Part shown: piece by piece, positions 8,038-17,078 of the stretch
Position numbering within the stretch: the first letter of the stretch is position 1
Layout: each line of letters opens with the position of its first letter
From: Methylobacter marinus A45
GTDB lineage: Bacteria; Pseudomonadota; Gammaproteobacteria; Methylococcales; Methylomonadaceae
Length of the DNA stretch: 64,000 nucleotides
Direction of reading: 5' to 3'
Assembly: GCF_000383855.1 (NCBI RefSeq)
Contig: NZ_KB912877.1
Location: 1,813,285 to 1,877,284 of the forward strand
The notes under the pieces: generated by a model
Seen by the model: only the letters and a program-made list of their open reading frames with translations
What the model was told of the DNA's origin: nothing
Databases searched by the model: none
Position numbers and translations under genes: made by a program

Positions 8038-9582
8038 TCAGAGCCGCCATGGCAACCACCAAACCCACTCCCGCTCCGGCGACCGCGGGTTAATCTTGAA
8101 ATCGTTCGCGTACCCGCCGCCCAGCGCTTCCACCAAATCCACCATGGCGACCCGCTGGTCGGCTTCCAGCGCCTTCAGGACATATTGCTGATCCAGCACG
8201 GCCGTCTCGCGCGCCAGCAACGCCCGGCGGTCATCCAGGCCGCTGCGGAAACGCTCCTGTACGAGCTCCAGTTTTTCATGCTGCGCGGACAGCAGGCGGC
8301 CTTGCGCGTCGAGTCTGGCGCGCGCCTCCCGCCAGCTGCTCAGGCTGTCGGCCACCTCTTGCACGGCATGCAGCAAGGTGTCATTGTAAAGTTCCACGGC
8401 GCCATCGTATTCCGCCCGCTGCGCCGATAACTCCCCGCGCAGGCGCCCGCCCTCGAACCAGGGCAGCCGCAGTCCCGGCGCGACGCCGTAGGAAAAACTG
8501 GAGCCGGAGAACAGCAGATTGGCCAGGGAACTCGCCCCCTTCGTCAGCCTGAGGGCATTGACGCCGACGAAGGCGGTCAGATCGATGGTGGGCAGAAAAC
8601 TGGCCTTGCTGACCTTGACCCGTTGCGCGGCCGCCTCGGCCCGGTGCAGCGCAGCGGCAAGATCGGGACGCTGGCTGAGCAGTTCCAGCGGCAGCTGCTT
8701 CGGCAAGCGCGGCCCTTCCCGGCTGATCCTCGCATCGTCGAACAAGTGCCGCGTCGCGTCGGGCCCGCCGCCGATCAACCGGGCCAGCAGGTTCCGCTGC
8801 AGATCCAGCAAATCCCGGATGCCAGCTTCGCGCTTGTTCAGCCGCTCCAGTTCAATAGTCGATTGCTGCACCGGATCGGCGGCATCCAGGCCCAGCCGCC
8901 ACCGGGTTTCATCCATCTCGAGCAGGTCGCGCCGCAACCCGATCATGGCATGCACCAGATCGAGCTGGCGCCGCAGCGCCAGCCCATGCATATAGGCACG
9001 AGCAATCGAGGCAGTCAGTTGCAGCAGGATTTCGGCATGCTCCGCTTCCTCGGCCGCTTCCTCGCCCAGCGCCGCTTCCAGCGCGGCGCGGTTTTTTCCC
9101 CAGAAATCGAACTCGTAGCGGAAACTCAAGGGCGTAATCTTGCCGAACACGATATTCGCGCCCGCCGCTTCTTCATGGTTGAGCGCGGCGAAAACGCCAT
9201 TCTCTGAAATGCGCTCGTTCGCGAACTCCGCCTCGGCATCCAGGAACGGCAGCAGCCTGGCGCCCTCCACGCGTACCATGGCATGCGCCTGGCGCAAGCG
9301 CGCGGCCGCCAACTTGAGGCCAATATTCTCTTTCAAGGCGATAGTCATCAGATTGTCGAGTTCCGGGCTGCCGAATTGCTCCCACCAGCGCGCTTGCGGC
9401 CAGCGGACGGCAGGCACGGGGAGTTCGTCGTCCGCCGCCTGCGACAGCGCGTGCTCCAACGACGGCGTCTTCAAGAACTCGGCCGGCCTGTCGCCTTGAG
9501 GAATCCAGGCGCAACCGGTTGCCAAAAGCATCAGCCCGGTATGGATCCCCAACAGTCCCCTGCTCATCAATCGGCCGCTCAT
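8038..9582 (-). CDS. NodT-family outer-membrane efflux lipoprotein
   Basis: This 514-residue TolC-like outer-membrane channel has a lipoprotein signal peptide ending in LLATGC (lipid-bearing Cys24). It contains two OEP repeats, with the typical RLRQAHAMVRVEGARLLP and LSQRPDLAAALHRAEAAAQR segments. I chose the ATG at 9582 because it overlaps the stop of the upstream MFS gene as ATGA, a translational-coupling signal; the longer frame to 9672 lies inside the MFS gene. It forms the outer-membrane part of the tripartite pump. Confidence 0.88.
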   Translation of the reverse strand: MSGRLMSRGLLGIHTGLMLLATGCAWIPQGDRPAEFLKTPSLEHALSQAADDELPVPAVRWPQARWWEQFGSPELDNLMTIALKENIGLKLAAARLRQAHAMVRVEGARLLPFLDAEAEFANERISENGVFAALNHEEAAGANIVFGKITPLSFRYEFDFWGKNRAALEAALGEEAAEEAEHAEILLQLTASIARAYMHGLALRRQLDLVHAMIGLRRDLLEMDETRWRLGLDAADPVQQSTIELERLNKREAGIRDLLDLQRNLLARLIGGGPDATRHLFDDARISREGPRLPKQLPLELLSQRPDLAAALHRAEAAAQRVKVSKASFLPTIDLTAFVGVNALRLTKGASSLANLLFSGSSFSYGVAPGLRLPWFEGGRLRGELSAQRAEYDGAVELYNDTLLHAVQEVADSLSSWREARARLDAQGRLLSAQHEKLELVQERFRSGLDDRRALLARETAVLDQQYVLKALEADQRVAMVDLVEALGGGYANDFKINPRSPEREWVWWLPWRL

Positions 9583-11174
9583 GGCTCCTCCATGAGTTCT
9601 TCCGCCCGAAGATCTCCCAGCTCTTGCAGCAGGGTCGGATGCAGCGGCTGACAGGTGGGATGGGCCAGCCATACCAGTCCGGCCAGTCCCAGAAACAGGT
9701 AACTCGCCAGCAGAAAGGCGTCGTTTAACGCCAGCAGGGTGGCCTGCTGCCTGATCACGACCAGGAGCCGGGCCTTGACCATGGCGGCATCCAGGCCGGA
9801 AGCCTGCAATTTCGAGGCAAACCCCTGCAGCACATCGATGGCGGCGAAGCGCCGCCCGCCGAAGTGCTCGGCAAAATGCAGCTGATGAAAGGGGATGCGC
9901 CGAAACAGCACGACGCCCTGTAAAGTGATGCCGATGGCCCCGGCGACAATCCGCAGAAACCCCGCCTCTTCGGCCGCGCGCAGTTCCTGGCCGCCCCGCA
10001 GGCCGTGCAGAGTCAGCTTGGTCAGCGGGGTAAAAAACGAGCCCAGAAAAAAGCCGAGCAGCAGCATGGGCCAGAAAATCTGATCGAACGAGCCGGGATC
10101 GTCGAACAGGCCCAGCCAGTAAAAGGTAAAGGAAAAGCCCAGCAGGTTGATACAGGCCGGCAGGCGAGCGTCCAGTCGCCGGGGCAGTTTATGCATCGCC
10201 ACGGTCACCGGCACCGCGAGCAGGATCATCGGCAGGTAAACCATGCCGGCCAGAAAGGAAGAATAGCCCAGCAATACCTGAAGCTGGACGATGAACACCG
10301 ACAGCAAGCCCTGGATCAACAGAAAACCCACGGCCAGGCAGATCACGCCTATGGTGAAATTGCGATGCGCGAAAAGCCGCAGGTTGAAGACCGGATGGGT
10401 TTCCTCGGACTCCCAGATGATAAAGCAGGGCAAGGACACGGCCAGCACCAGCAGCATGCTGCACAAGAAGGGCGATTCCAGCCAGTCGAAATCGTTGCCC
10501 TGATTCAGAATGGTCTGCAGGCTGCCAAGAATCAAGGCCATGAGTACAAAACCGATATCATCGAAACGGGCGACGTTGCGCTCGAATCCCCGGCCGGCCA
10601 GCAGGGAAGCACTGATGCCGGCGATAGCCACGGCGCAGGCGGCATTCAGATAGAACAGCGCGCGCCAGCTCAGTTCGTCGGCGATCAGGCCGCCTATCGG
10701 AAAGCTGATGGTAAAAGGCATCAGCGTGACCAGGCCCCATACGCCCAGACCCAGCATTTTCAAATGCTCGGGGTACTCCTTCAACATCAGGGACTGCCCG
10801 AGATAAAGCGTAATCCCTCCCGAAAAGCCGAGCAGGATGCGCGCCGGCACGAACAGCCATAAGCTCTGGCTGATGGCGCACAGATAAGAAGCCAGGGCAT
10901 ACACGACAAATGCCGTGCTGAACAGGCGATAATCGCCGTACCGGCCCGACAGCCATCGCGCGCCGGGAAAGGCCAGCGCCAGGGCAATGATGAAATAGGT
11001 CTGGCCCCAGGTGGCAAAGCTCGGCAACACCCCGCCCAGATCACCGGCGACATGCGGCAGCAACGCGATATAGGCGCCGACATTGAACAGCACGATCATA
11101 TGCCCCAAGCTGAGCACAACATTGAACAGAATGAAGCGCCAGCCGCGCAGACGTTTAGCGTAGATGAGGGTCAT
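9579..11174 (-). CDS. DHA2-family MFS drug transporter (EmrB-like)
   Basis: This 531-residue inner-membrane protein has about 14 predicted transmembrane helices, the length of EmrB-type drug:H+ antiporters. The longer frame to 11309 would add a non-hydrophobic 45-residue leader. The ATG at 11174 has a CAGG sequence about 10 nt upstream and starts directly before the first helix (MTLIYAKRLRGWRFILFN), so I prefer it. It is first in the operon with the outer-membrane and HlyD genes and is divergent from a LysR gene that probably controls it. Confidence 0.87.
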   Translation of the reverse strand: MTLIYAKRLRGWRFILFNVVLSLGHMIVLFNVGAYIALLPHVAGDLGGVLPSFATWGQTYFIIALALAFPGARWLSGRYGDYRLFSTAFVVYALASYLCAISQSLWLFVPARILLGFSGGITLYLGQSLMLKEYPEHLKMLGLGVWGLVTLMPFTISFPIGGLIADELSWRALFYLNAACAVAIAGISASLLAGRGFERNVARFDDIGFVLMALILGSLQTILNQGNDFDWLESPFLCSMLLVLAVSLPCFIIWESEETHPVFNLRLFAHRNFTIGVICLAVGFLLIQGLLSVFIVQLQVLLGYSSFLAGMVYLPMILLAVPVTVAMHKLPRRLDARLPACINLLGFSFTFYWLGLFDDPGSFDQIFWPMLLLGFFLGSFFTPLTKLTLHGLRGGQELRAAEEAGFLRIVAGAIGITLQGVVLFRRIPFHQLHFAEHFGGRRFAAIDVLQGFASKLQASGLDAAMVKARLLVVIRQQATLLALNDAFLLASYLFLGLAGLVWLAHPTCQPLHPTLLQELGDLRAEELMEEP

Positions 11175-11421
11175 GGGCTTAACCTGCCGGTTGTTGAGGG
11201 AATGCGCCGGCCGGACGTCCGCCGCGCTCGAGGGCTCGGCGGGCGTCCGGCCGCATTGACGCGAACCCCACCGACTGCCGGCAGCCCTTTTTTCAACGGG
11301 GCTGTGCATTTGGTTTCCAGGCCCACTGGCGCTGAAAACGGGGAGGCGGACGATCGGTTCGTGTTCATGCGGTTACTATAAAAACTTCTCTTTATATAAG
11401 ACAAACGATTTTTATTGGACA

Positions 11422-11446
11422 TTAATATCGATATATCCGATATTAA
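11422..11446. promoter_or_regulatory. Inverted repeat before the LysR gene
   Basis: TTAATATCG and CGATATTAA form perfect 9-bp arms with a 7-bp spacer, ending 4 bp before the LysR start codon. This is a candidate autoregulatory or shared operator. A start codon at 11415 would put the repeat inside the coding region. Confidence 0.5.
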
Positions 11447-11450
11447 GCGG

Positions 11451-12299
11451 ATGGACATAGAACAGATCAGAACCTTTTTAAGCGTCGTCGCCAATGGCAG
11501 CTTTCTGGAAGCGGCCAACCGGCTGTACGTTACCCAATCGACCGTGAGCACGCGCATACAGCGGCTGGAATCTTATCTCGGCGTCACCCTGTTCGTGCGC
11601 AATCGCTCCGGCGCCGCGCTAACGCTGCCGGGGCAGCGCTTTTTGCGTCATGCCAAGTCCCTGCTGCTGACGCTGGAGCAGGCCCGGCACGACATCGGGC
11701 TGCCCAGCCGCTTTCGCGCCAGCATTACCGTGGGCACCCGGATCGCCTTATGGGAAGAACTGCTGCCCCGCTGGGTCGGGGACATGCGCCGGCAGGCGCC
11801 GGACATATCCATCCGCAGCCAGATCGGTTTTGAAGAAGACTTGATGCGGGCGATGATCGAAGGCCGGATGGATGTCGCCATCATGTACACGCCGCACCAC
11901 AGCCCCGGCCTTCAGATCGAGCACCTGTTCGATGAAACGCTGGCGCTGCTGACCACCGACCCCGACAAGCCCTGGCCGAATGACGACTATATTTACGTGG
12001 ACTGGGGACCGGCCTTTTACGCGCTGCACAACAGCCATTATCCCGACCTGGAAAGCCCCGCGCAGGTGGTGAATATCGGCTGGCTGGGCGTGCAGCTGAT
12101 CATCAGCAACGGCGGCTCATGTTTTCTGCCCATGCGCATGGCCGAGCCCTTGATCCAGGCCGGAAAACTGTTTCACGTGCCCGGCAGTCCACGGTTCAGA
12201 TTGCCGACCTACATGGTTTTCCCGCGCGATAGCGATTCCCCCGTTCTGCAACAGGTGTTGGACAGCCTGCGTTTGCTGGGCCGGCAGCAGAAGACATGA
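11451..12299 (+). CDS. LysR-family transcriptional regulator
   Basis: This 282-residue protein has the typical LysR winged helix at residues 1-60 (MDIEQIRTFLSVVANGSFLE, then ANRLYVTQSTVSTRIQRLE) and a periplasmic-binding-like effector domain from about residue 85. I prefer the ATG at 11451 because LysR proteins normally begin a few residues before DIEQ; an upstream ATG adds 12 residues. It is divergent from the efflux operon, the classical layout for a regulator and its target. The inducer is unknown. Confidence 0.85.
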   Translation: MDIEQIRTFLSVVANGSFLEAANRLYVTQSTVSTRIQRLESYLGVTLFVRNRSGAALTLPGQRFLRHAKSLLLTLEQARHDIGLPSRFRASITVGTRIALWEELLPRWVGDMRRQAPDISIRSQIGFEEDLMRAMIEGRMDVAIMYTPHHSPGLQIEHLFDETLALLTTDPDKPWPNDDYIYVDWGPAFYALHNSHYPDLESPAQVVNIGWLGVQLIISNGGSCFLPMRMAEPLIQAGKLFHVPGSPRFRLPTYMVFPRDSDSPVLQQVLDSLRLLGRQQKT

Positions 12300-12520
12300 G
12301 GATTGAGCCGGTTTCGCCGGCATTTAAATGGCCGCGCCGCCTGAATCGCGATGAGTACCCTAAAGGGCATAACGGCATCGCTGCCACGGAAACGGCCTTA
12401 ACCTGAAAGGTCGGATATTATTTTTCAGTCGCACCCGCCTCTACAGGTGCCTGAGTCGATTGTCCGCGTAACATCAGTTATGCTGACCAAAAACCAATCA
12501 ACACTATCAGGTAAATAGTG

Positions 12521-13201
12521 ATGGATAAATATAAGGTTACAGTCAATAACAAGTCATATAGCGTGGAAATTGAAAAAAGTGATGCTGAAAAATTTGACTA
12601 TTCTTCTTATGAAAAATCATTGGAAAAGATTCTGGAGCAGACGCAGAAGGAATACTGGATACACTATGTGGATATCAACAGACATCAAGTCGTTGTCGGC
12701 CGTAATAACTTATGGGTTGCGGCCGCGCTTATCGGCGCCTTGTCCACGCTTTACTCCCTGTATTATCAAAAGGTCGACCTTATCAGCGTAACCGGCGTTG
12801 TATTTATAATAAGTTATATTTCGGTTATCCTCGCTTTTGGCATTTGCTTATACGCCATGCCGGCCAGAAAAGGCTACAAATCCGTATACCAGAATAATTG
12901 GGTCGACTTTTCATTATCGGCTCATCGCAGGCTGGAAAAAAAAGAAGCCAATGCCTACTGTAATTTTTTATCGGATTTAATAACCAAAACCGAAGCGGCG
13001 AATATTATCAATATTAAAACTAATACGGCCCGGGGAAAGCTCTTCAGAATCACTTCCTGGCTGTTAATCAGCTCATTCGTATTCGCATTAATCTGTATAG
13101 GGCTTTTTATTATCAGTGAAACTCAAAATAGTATTTGCAGCGTATTGACCAGTAATATTGAAAACTACATGAGGTGCATTTGTGAGCAACGAAGAACCTG
13201 A
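12521..13201 (+). CDS. Three-helix membrane protein of unknown function
   Basis: This 226-residue protein has two adjacent transmembrane helices at about residues 65-110, a charged helical region at about 120-170 and a third helix near 180-205. GC content is clearly lower than in the flanking genes, which suggests transfer. GTG at 12518 directly precedes ATG at 12521; I use the ATG. The two-helix hairpin plus helical domain faintly recalls SLATT-type membrane effectors, but I see no diagnostic motif. It overlaps the next small gene by 20 nt. Confidence 0.7.
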   Translation: MDKYKVTVNNKSYSVEIEKSDAEKFDYSSYEKSLEKILEQTQKEYWIHYVDINRHQVVVGRNNLWVAAALIGALSTLYSLYYQKVDLISVTGVVFIISYISVILAFGICLYAMPARKGYKSVYQNNWVDFSLSAHRRLEKKEANAYCNFLSDLITKTEAANIINIKTNTARGKLFRITSWLLISSFVFALICIGLFIISETQNSICSVLTSNIENYMRCICEQRRT

Positions 13202-13349
13202 AAAAACACCATCCGAGGAACAACCTCAAGTCGAGAAGCCGGAACAACCGTCCACGACAGGAACGCCGGAACGTTATTTCGATAATGCGGACCCCGTGTA
13301 TGGAACAGATGACTTCGAGATCAAAAATGAAGGATTAAAAAACATTTAA
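13182..13349 (+). CDS. Small acidic proline/glutamate-rich protein
   Basis: This 55-codon frame starts with GTG at 13182, with GAGGTG 5 nt upstream, inside the end of the membrane-protein gene. The product is rich in Glu, Pro, Gln and Thr and ends in a more ordered segment (RYFDNADPVYGTDDFEIKN). The overlap implies translational coupling and a shared function. The family is unrecognised and it may be a partner or antidote of the membrane protein. Confidence 0.55.
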   Translation: MSNEEPEKTPSEEQPQVEKPEQPSTTGTPERYFDNADPVYGTDDFEIKNEGLKNI

Positions 13350-13369
13350 CCGCATGGCTACCGAATGCC

Positions 13370-13447
13370 GTAGGGCGGGTTAGACGCGCAAGCCGCTGCA
13401 TTATCAGCCTGCACCAGTCTTTCCGCGCGTCGTAACCCGCCTTTTTT
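13370..13447. repeat. GGCGGGTTA inverted repeat, copy 1 (possible terminator)
   Basis: GGCGGGTTAGACGCGC pairs with GCGCGTCGTAACCCGCC around a loop of about 40 nt, followed by TTTTTT. The same element appears in inverted orientation at 15583-15667 and 15864-15948. The T run suggests that this copy also ends transcription of the small-gene pair. Confidence 0.6.
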
Positions 13448-13550
13448 GAATATCGAAAACCATCAGGGACAAACCGGGATTTCGCTGTTCTAAAGTGCAA
13501 TAAAGCAACGCAAACCGGTTAATATAAACATTACGGCCCAACATAAGAAA

Positions 13551-14108
13551 ATGTCCTATCTGATCGAATTCGAGACCAAACGGCTCCGTTTGCGGCAGTG
13601 GCTGCCAGGCGACCGCGAACCTTTCGCCGCGCTTAATGCGGACCCTACAGTAATGGCGTTCTTTCCCTGCCTACTCGATCGCGCTGCAAGCGATGCCATG
13701 GCGGATCGCTGCGAGTCCCTGATTGCCGAGCGGGGCTGGGGATTCTGGGCCGTTGCAATGAAGCCGGCGGGGCAATTCATCGGCTTCGTGGGCTTACATA
13801 TCCCGGCCGCCGAGCTGCCGTTTTCCCCCTGCGTGGAAATCGGCTGGCGACTGGCATGTTCGTACTGGGGAAAGGGGCTTGCGACGGAAGCGGCAACCGA
13901 GACGCTGCGTATCGGCTTCAAGTGCCTCAACCTGTCTGAAATCGTGTCATTCACCGCCGTTCACAATTCCCGGTCGCGGGCGCTGATGCAGCGTATCGGC
14001 ATGCATGAGGCGCCCATCCTGTTCGACCATCCCGCCGTGCCCGTCGGCAATCCGCTCCGCCAGCACTGTCTGTATCGGCTTTCACATGAACAGTGGCACC
14101 GGCGGTAA
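13551..14108 (+). CDS. GNAT acetyltransferase, RimJ/RimL type
   Basis: This 185-residue protein opens with the RimJ/RimL signature (FETKRLRLRQWLPGD), has the EIGWRLACSYWGKGLATEA segment that forms the acetyl-CoA pyrophosphate-binding loop, and ends with NSRSRALMQRIGM. Relatives acetylate ribosomal protein N-termini or small amines; the substrate cannot be told here. It is followed after 3 nt by another GNAT gene, so the two are surely cotranscribed. Confidence 0.85.
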   Translation: MSYLIEFETKRLRLRQWLPGDREPFAALNADPTVMAFFPCLLDRAASDAMADRCESLIAERGWGFWAVAMKPAGQFIGFVGLHIPAAELPFSPCVEIGWRLACSYWGKGLATEAATETLRIGFKCLNLSEIVSFTAVHNSRSRALMQRIGMHEAPILFDHPAVPVGNPLRQHCLYRLSHEQWHRR

Positions 14109-14111
14109 ACC

Positions 14112-14534
14112 ATGGATTACCGGCTCAGACCCGCTACGGATGCCGATTACAGCTACTGTTACCGCCTCACCCAAAGGAACATGGGCGAGTTGTTCCGCAG
14201 GCACTGGGGCGGCTGGATTGCCGCCGAGTTCCGCAAAGGCTTCGCGGCCGAGAATATTTCCATGGTGATCATTGCCGGCAAACCGGCGGGCTTCCTCAGC
14301 GTAGTGAAAGAACCAACTGCCCTCTACATCGACAATATCCAGCTATCGCCCGCCTGGCAGGGCCGGGGGATTGGCACGGCGCTGCTGAAGCGCCTGCTCG
14401 CCGAGCATTCAGGGATCAGCATCCGCCTGACGACTTTTGAAGACAATCCGGCCAAGAGGCTGTACGAACGCTTAGGATTTGTCGTTTTGGAGAGCAAGGG
14501 CATGACCGTTAAAATGGAAAAAACGGCCCGATAA
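14112..14534 (+). CDS. GNAT acetyltransferase
   Basis: This single-domain GNAT protein of 140 residues has the acetyl-CoA motif SPAWQGRGIGTALLKRLL at about residues 78-95 and the C-terminal NPAKRLYERLGFVVLE stretch. The substrate is unknown. It starts 3 nt after the preceding acetyltransferase gene. Confidence 0.85.
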   Translation: MDYRLRPATDADYSYCYRLTQRNMGELFRRHWGGWIAAEFRKGFAAENISMVIIAGKPAGFLSVVKEPTALYIDNIQLSPAWQGRGIGTALLKRLLAEHSGISIRLTTFEDNPAKRLYERLGFVVLESKGMTVKMEKTAR

Positions 14535-14602
14535 GGCGGTGCCGGAGGCGTTAAACCTCCAGCGCCGGGTAATCTTGTCAATTCCTGACGGAGAGAAAAT
14601 CC

Positions 14603-15574
14603 ATGAACCGCACTATGCTAATCGTCGTCATGCTCACCGGCGCCATGGCGGGATATTCCCAACCCGGCAGCGCCCGGCAGCAGGGCGTGATGCCGCTGGA
14701 TGCGCTGCGCCGGGAACCTGTCCGCCCGCAGCTCGATATCCCTTACGCCGCGACCGACAATCCGCGTCAGCGACTCGATCTGTATCTGCCCAATAAGCCC
14801 GGATCCAACAGACTGCCGGTAATCGTGTTCCTGCACGGCGGAGGCTGGCGCTACGGCGACAAGGCCAGCGGCGCGGCCTATCTGATGCCGTTCGTCCGGA
14901 GCGGCGAGTATGCCGGCGTCTCGGCAGGCTACCGGCTGTCGAATGAAGCCATCTGGCCGGCGCAGATCCACGACAGCAAGGCGGCGATCCGCTGGATTCG
15001 GGCCAATGCCGATAAGTATGGCCTGGACTCCCGGCGGATCGCCGTCTGGGGCCGCAGCGCCGGCGCCCATCTCGCGCTGATGCTCGGCGTCTCCAGCGAC
15101 GTGCCGGAGCTCGAAGGCGATCTCGGCCGTCATACGGATATGACCAGCGCTGTATCAGGCGTGGTGAACTTCTTCGGCGTGACGGACATTCCGGCGCTCA
15201 TCGGCCAGCCCAGCGACATCGACCGCGCCGACCCGCTGGCGCCCGAAGCCCGGCTGATAGGCCGCGCCCTGCCCGGCAACGCTGATGCGGCCAGGGCGGC
15301 TTCGCCGATGACCTACGTGACCCCGAACGATGCGCCAGTACTGACGCTCCACGGCACGGCGGATAACATCGTTCCCTATAACCAGGCCGTCCGCCTGGAC
15401 AGAGCGCTGACCCAGGCGGGCGTGCCAAGCTATTTTATTTCCGTCACCGGGGCGCGCCATGGCGGCTTCCCGGATGAGGCGATTGACAGGGTGCGAGACT
15501 TCTTCTCAAAAATCCTGCTCGGCAACGACGTAGAGATCCCGACCGGGACCTTGAATAAGCCGGAAGCCGATTAA
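14603..15574 (+). CDS. Exported alpha/beta-hydrolase (esterase/lipase-like)
   Basis: This 323-residue protein has an N-terminal signal peptide (MNRTMLIVVMLTGAMAGYSQ) and a hormone-sensitive-lipase-like core. The oxyanion motif HGGGW lies in VIVFLHGGGWRYGDKASGA, the nucleophile serine in GRSAG, the acid in HGTADNIVPY and the histidine in GARHGGF. It is probably a periplasmic carboxylesterase of the BD-FAE/Aes group. GGAG (about 12 nt upstream) gives the ribosome site. It stands after the GNAT pair with a 68-bp gap. Confidence 0.85.
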   Translation: MNRTMLIVVMLTGAMAGYSQPGSARQQGVMPLDALRREPVRPQLDIPYAATDNPRQRLDLYLPNKPGSNRLPVIVFLHGGGWRYGDKASGAAYLMPFVRSGEYAGVSAGYRLSNEAIWPAQIHDSKAAIRWIRANADKYGLDSRRIAVWGRSAGAHLALMLGVSSDVPELEGDLGRHTDMTSAVSGVVNFFGVTDIPALIGQPSDIDRADPLAPEARLIGRALPGNADAARAASPMTYVTPNDAPVLTLHGTADNIVPYNQAVRLDRALTQAGVPSYFISVTGARHGGFPDEAIDRVRDFFSKILLGNDVEIPTGTLNKPEAD

Positions 15575-15582
15575 CCGCTTAA

Positions 15583-15667
15583 GATCAGACGGCGGGTTAC
15601 GACGCGCGGAAAGATCGGTGAAGGCTGATATATAGCGGTTTGCGCGTCTAACCCGCCCTACGGATCT
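15583..15667. repeat. GGCGGGTTA inverted repeat, copy 2
   Basis: From GATCAGACGGCGGGTTACGA to ACCCGCCCTACGGATCT, this is nearly identical to copy 3 and has the same orientation. Arms GGCGGGTTACGACGCGC and GCGCGTCTAACCCGCC form a hairpin downstream of the hydrolase gene. Confidence 0.7.
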
Positions 15668-15741
15668 CGAACGCGAAACCTATGGGCATGGGCGCAAGTG
15701 ATCCGCACCTAAGGATTCGGCAAAATATAGGTCGTATCCGT

Positions 15742-15804
15742 GGGAGCGATGCCTACATCGCGACTTGTCCGGCGATTTTAAGTTGCTACGCAAGCATCGC
15801 TCCC
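15742..15804. repeat. GGGAGCGATGC inverted repeat
   Basis: GGGAGCGATGC (15742-15752) and GCATCGCTCCC (15794-15804) are perfect 11-bp arms around a 41-nt loop. This REP-like element sits between two copies of another repeat. Confidence 0.6.
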
Positions 15805-15863
15805 GCCGAGGTTACCCGAATTGGAAACAATGCCATTACTCAATCTGTCTGTGTGTATCGTCA

Positions 15864-15948
15864 GATCAGATGGCGGGTTACGACGCGCGGAAAGGCCGGT
15901 GAAGGCTGATATATAGCGGTTTGCGCGTCTAACCCGCCCTACGGATCT
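15864..15948. repeat. GGCGGGTTA inverted repeat, copy 3
   Basis: This direct repeat of the element at 15583-15667 differs from it at only a few positions. It lies between the hydrolase and mmoC-like genes, which converge, and may serve as a bidirectional terminator. Confidence 0.7.
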
Positions 15949-15977
15949 ACTGTACTTTCAGGCAGGCTTGTCAATAC

Positions 15978-17012
15978 CTAAGCCGGCAGAAACCTTTCGC
16001 TGTACACCTGCTCGATCGGCACGCCTTGAGAGCGGGCCGCCGCTTCGGCGGCGTCGATCAGGGCCGGCGGCCCGCACAGGTAAATGTCAGGCTGCACCTG
16101 CAAGTCGGCCAGATCCCGGGCCAGCGCATCGACGGGCGTGCCGCAAAAGCCTTGCCAGTCCTGATCCGGCTTCCACACGCATACAATCACCTGGAGCTGG
16201 GGCAATTCGGCCTTCAGCGCTTCCAGTTCCGTCAGACAGAACAGTTCCTCGGTCCGGTTGACGCCGAAATAAAGCCGGGCCGGGTGCGGTTCCTGAAACT
16301 CGGCCATACGCCTGAGCATGGACAGCATGGGCGCCAGCCCGGTGCCGCCGGCCACGAACCAGCGCGGCCTGAGACCGTTTTCGCACAGGCCGAAGGCGCC
16401 CTGAGGGCCGTGCACGAGCAACGTCTGGCCGGCCTGGGCCTGCTCCCGCAGCCAGGTGGAAAAAAGTCCGCCGGGCTGGAGGCGGATCAAAAATTCCAGC
16501 CGCCCCTCCCAATTGCCCGTGTTGGAAAGCGAGTAGGCGCGCTTGATCCCCTGCTCCGGCACTTCCAGTTCCACGAACTGGCCGGGCTCGAATTCGGCCG
16601 CGTTGCCGCCGTCTTCGTCAGGCTCCAGGCTGAGTTCCAGGCGCACGGTGTTTTCACCGACTGAATCGATGATGACGATAGCCGCGTTTCGGCGCCGGAT
16701 GTCGCCGAGCAGGATGCGGTCATGGTCGAAAGGCAGGGAGACGCTCAGGTCGCTGAGCGGAAAGGTGCGGCACAGCAGGATGCCGCCTTTTTCCGCCTCG
16801 CCGGCCGGCAGCGCGGCGGGATTGTGCTCGCCCAGAATGTAATCGCCGCGCGTGGCGTCGGCGTAGCAGGCGCCGCAATTGCCCTGACGGCACTGGGAAG
16901 GCAGCACGATGTGCGCGCCGGCGGCCGCGTCCAGCAGGCTCTGCTCGGCGCCGCATTCGAAACGCAGCTGCTCTCCGTCCCGGGTCGTGAGTTCAATAGT
17001 GTGAGTGCTCAT
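15978..17012 (-). CDS. MmoC-like NADH reductase next to hcp
   Basis: This 344-residue flavo-iron-sulfur protein has a ferredoxin domain with Cys41, Cys46, Cys49 and Cys81, an FAD site (KRAYSLSN) and an NAD site (AGGTGLAPMLSM, YLCGPPALI). As recalled, long stretches match the soluble methane monooxygenase reductase MmoC, including LLCRTFPLSDL, GRLEFLIRL and FVAGGTGLAP, and the length is almost the same. However, it follows hcp by 66 bp on the same strand, with no monooxygenase genes here, so it most likely reduces hybrid-cluster protein as Hcr does in enterobacteria. That role is inferred. Confidence 0.85.
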   Translation of the reverse strand: MSTHTIELTTRDGEQLRFECGAEQSLLDAAAGAHIVLPSQCRQGNCGACYADATRGDYILGEHNPAALPAGEAEKGGILLCRTFPLSDLSVSLPFDHDRILLGDIRRRNAAIVIIDSVGENTVRLELSLEPDEDGGNAAEFEPGQFVELEVPEQGIKRAYSLSNTGNWEGRLEFLIRLQPGGLFSTWLREQAQAGQTLLVHGPQGAFGLCENGLRPRWFVAGGTGLAPMLSMLRRMAEFQEPHPARLYFGVNRTEELFCLTELEALKAELPQLQVIVCVWKPDQDWQGFCGTPVDALARDLADLQVQPDIYLCGPPALIDAAEAAARSQGVPIEQVYSERFLPA

Positions 17013-17078
17013 ATTTTGTTAGGCTCCATGTGAGGCTGATAAGGCCGGGAGCGCAAAGCCCCCGGCCCGCATGCGCAT

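Noticed and set aside
15978-17012. Evidence for a soluble methane monooxygenase operon
   Set aside because: Only the reductase-like gene is present; it is paired with hcp and no hydroxylase subunits lie nearby.
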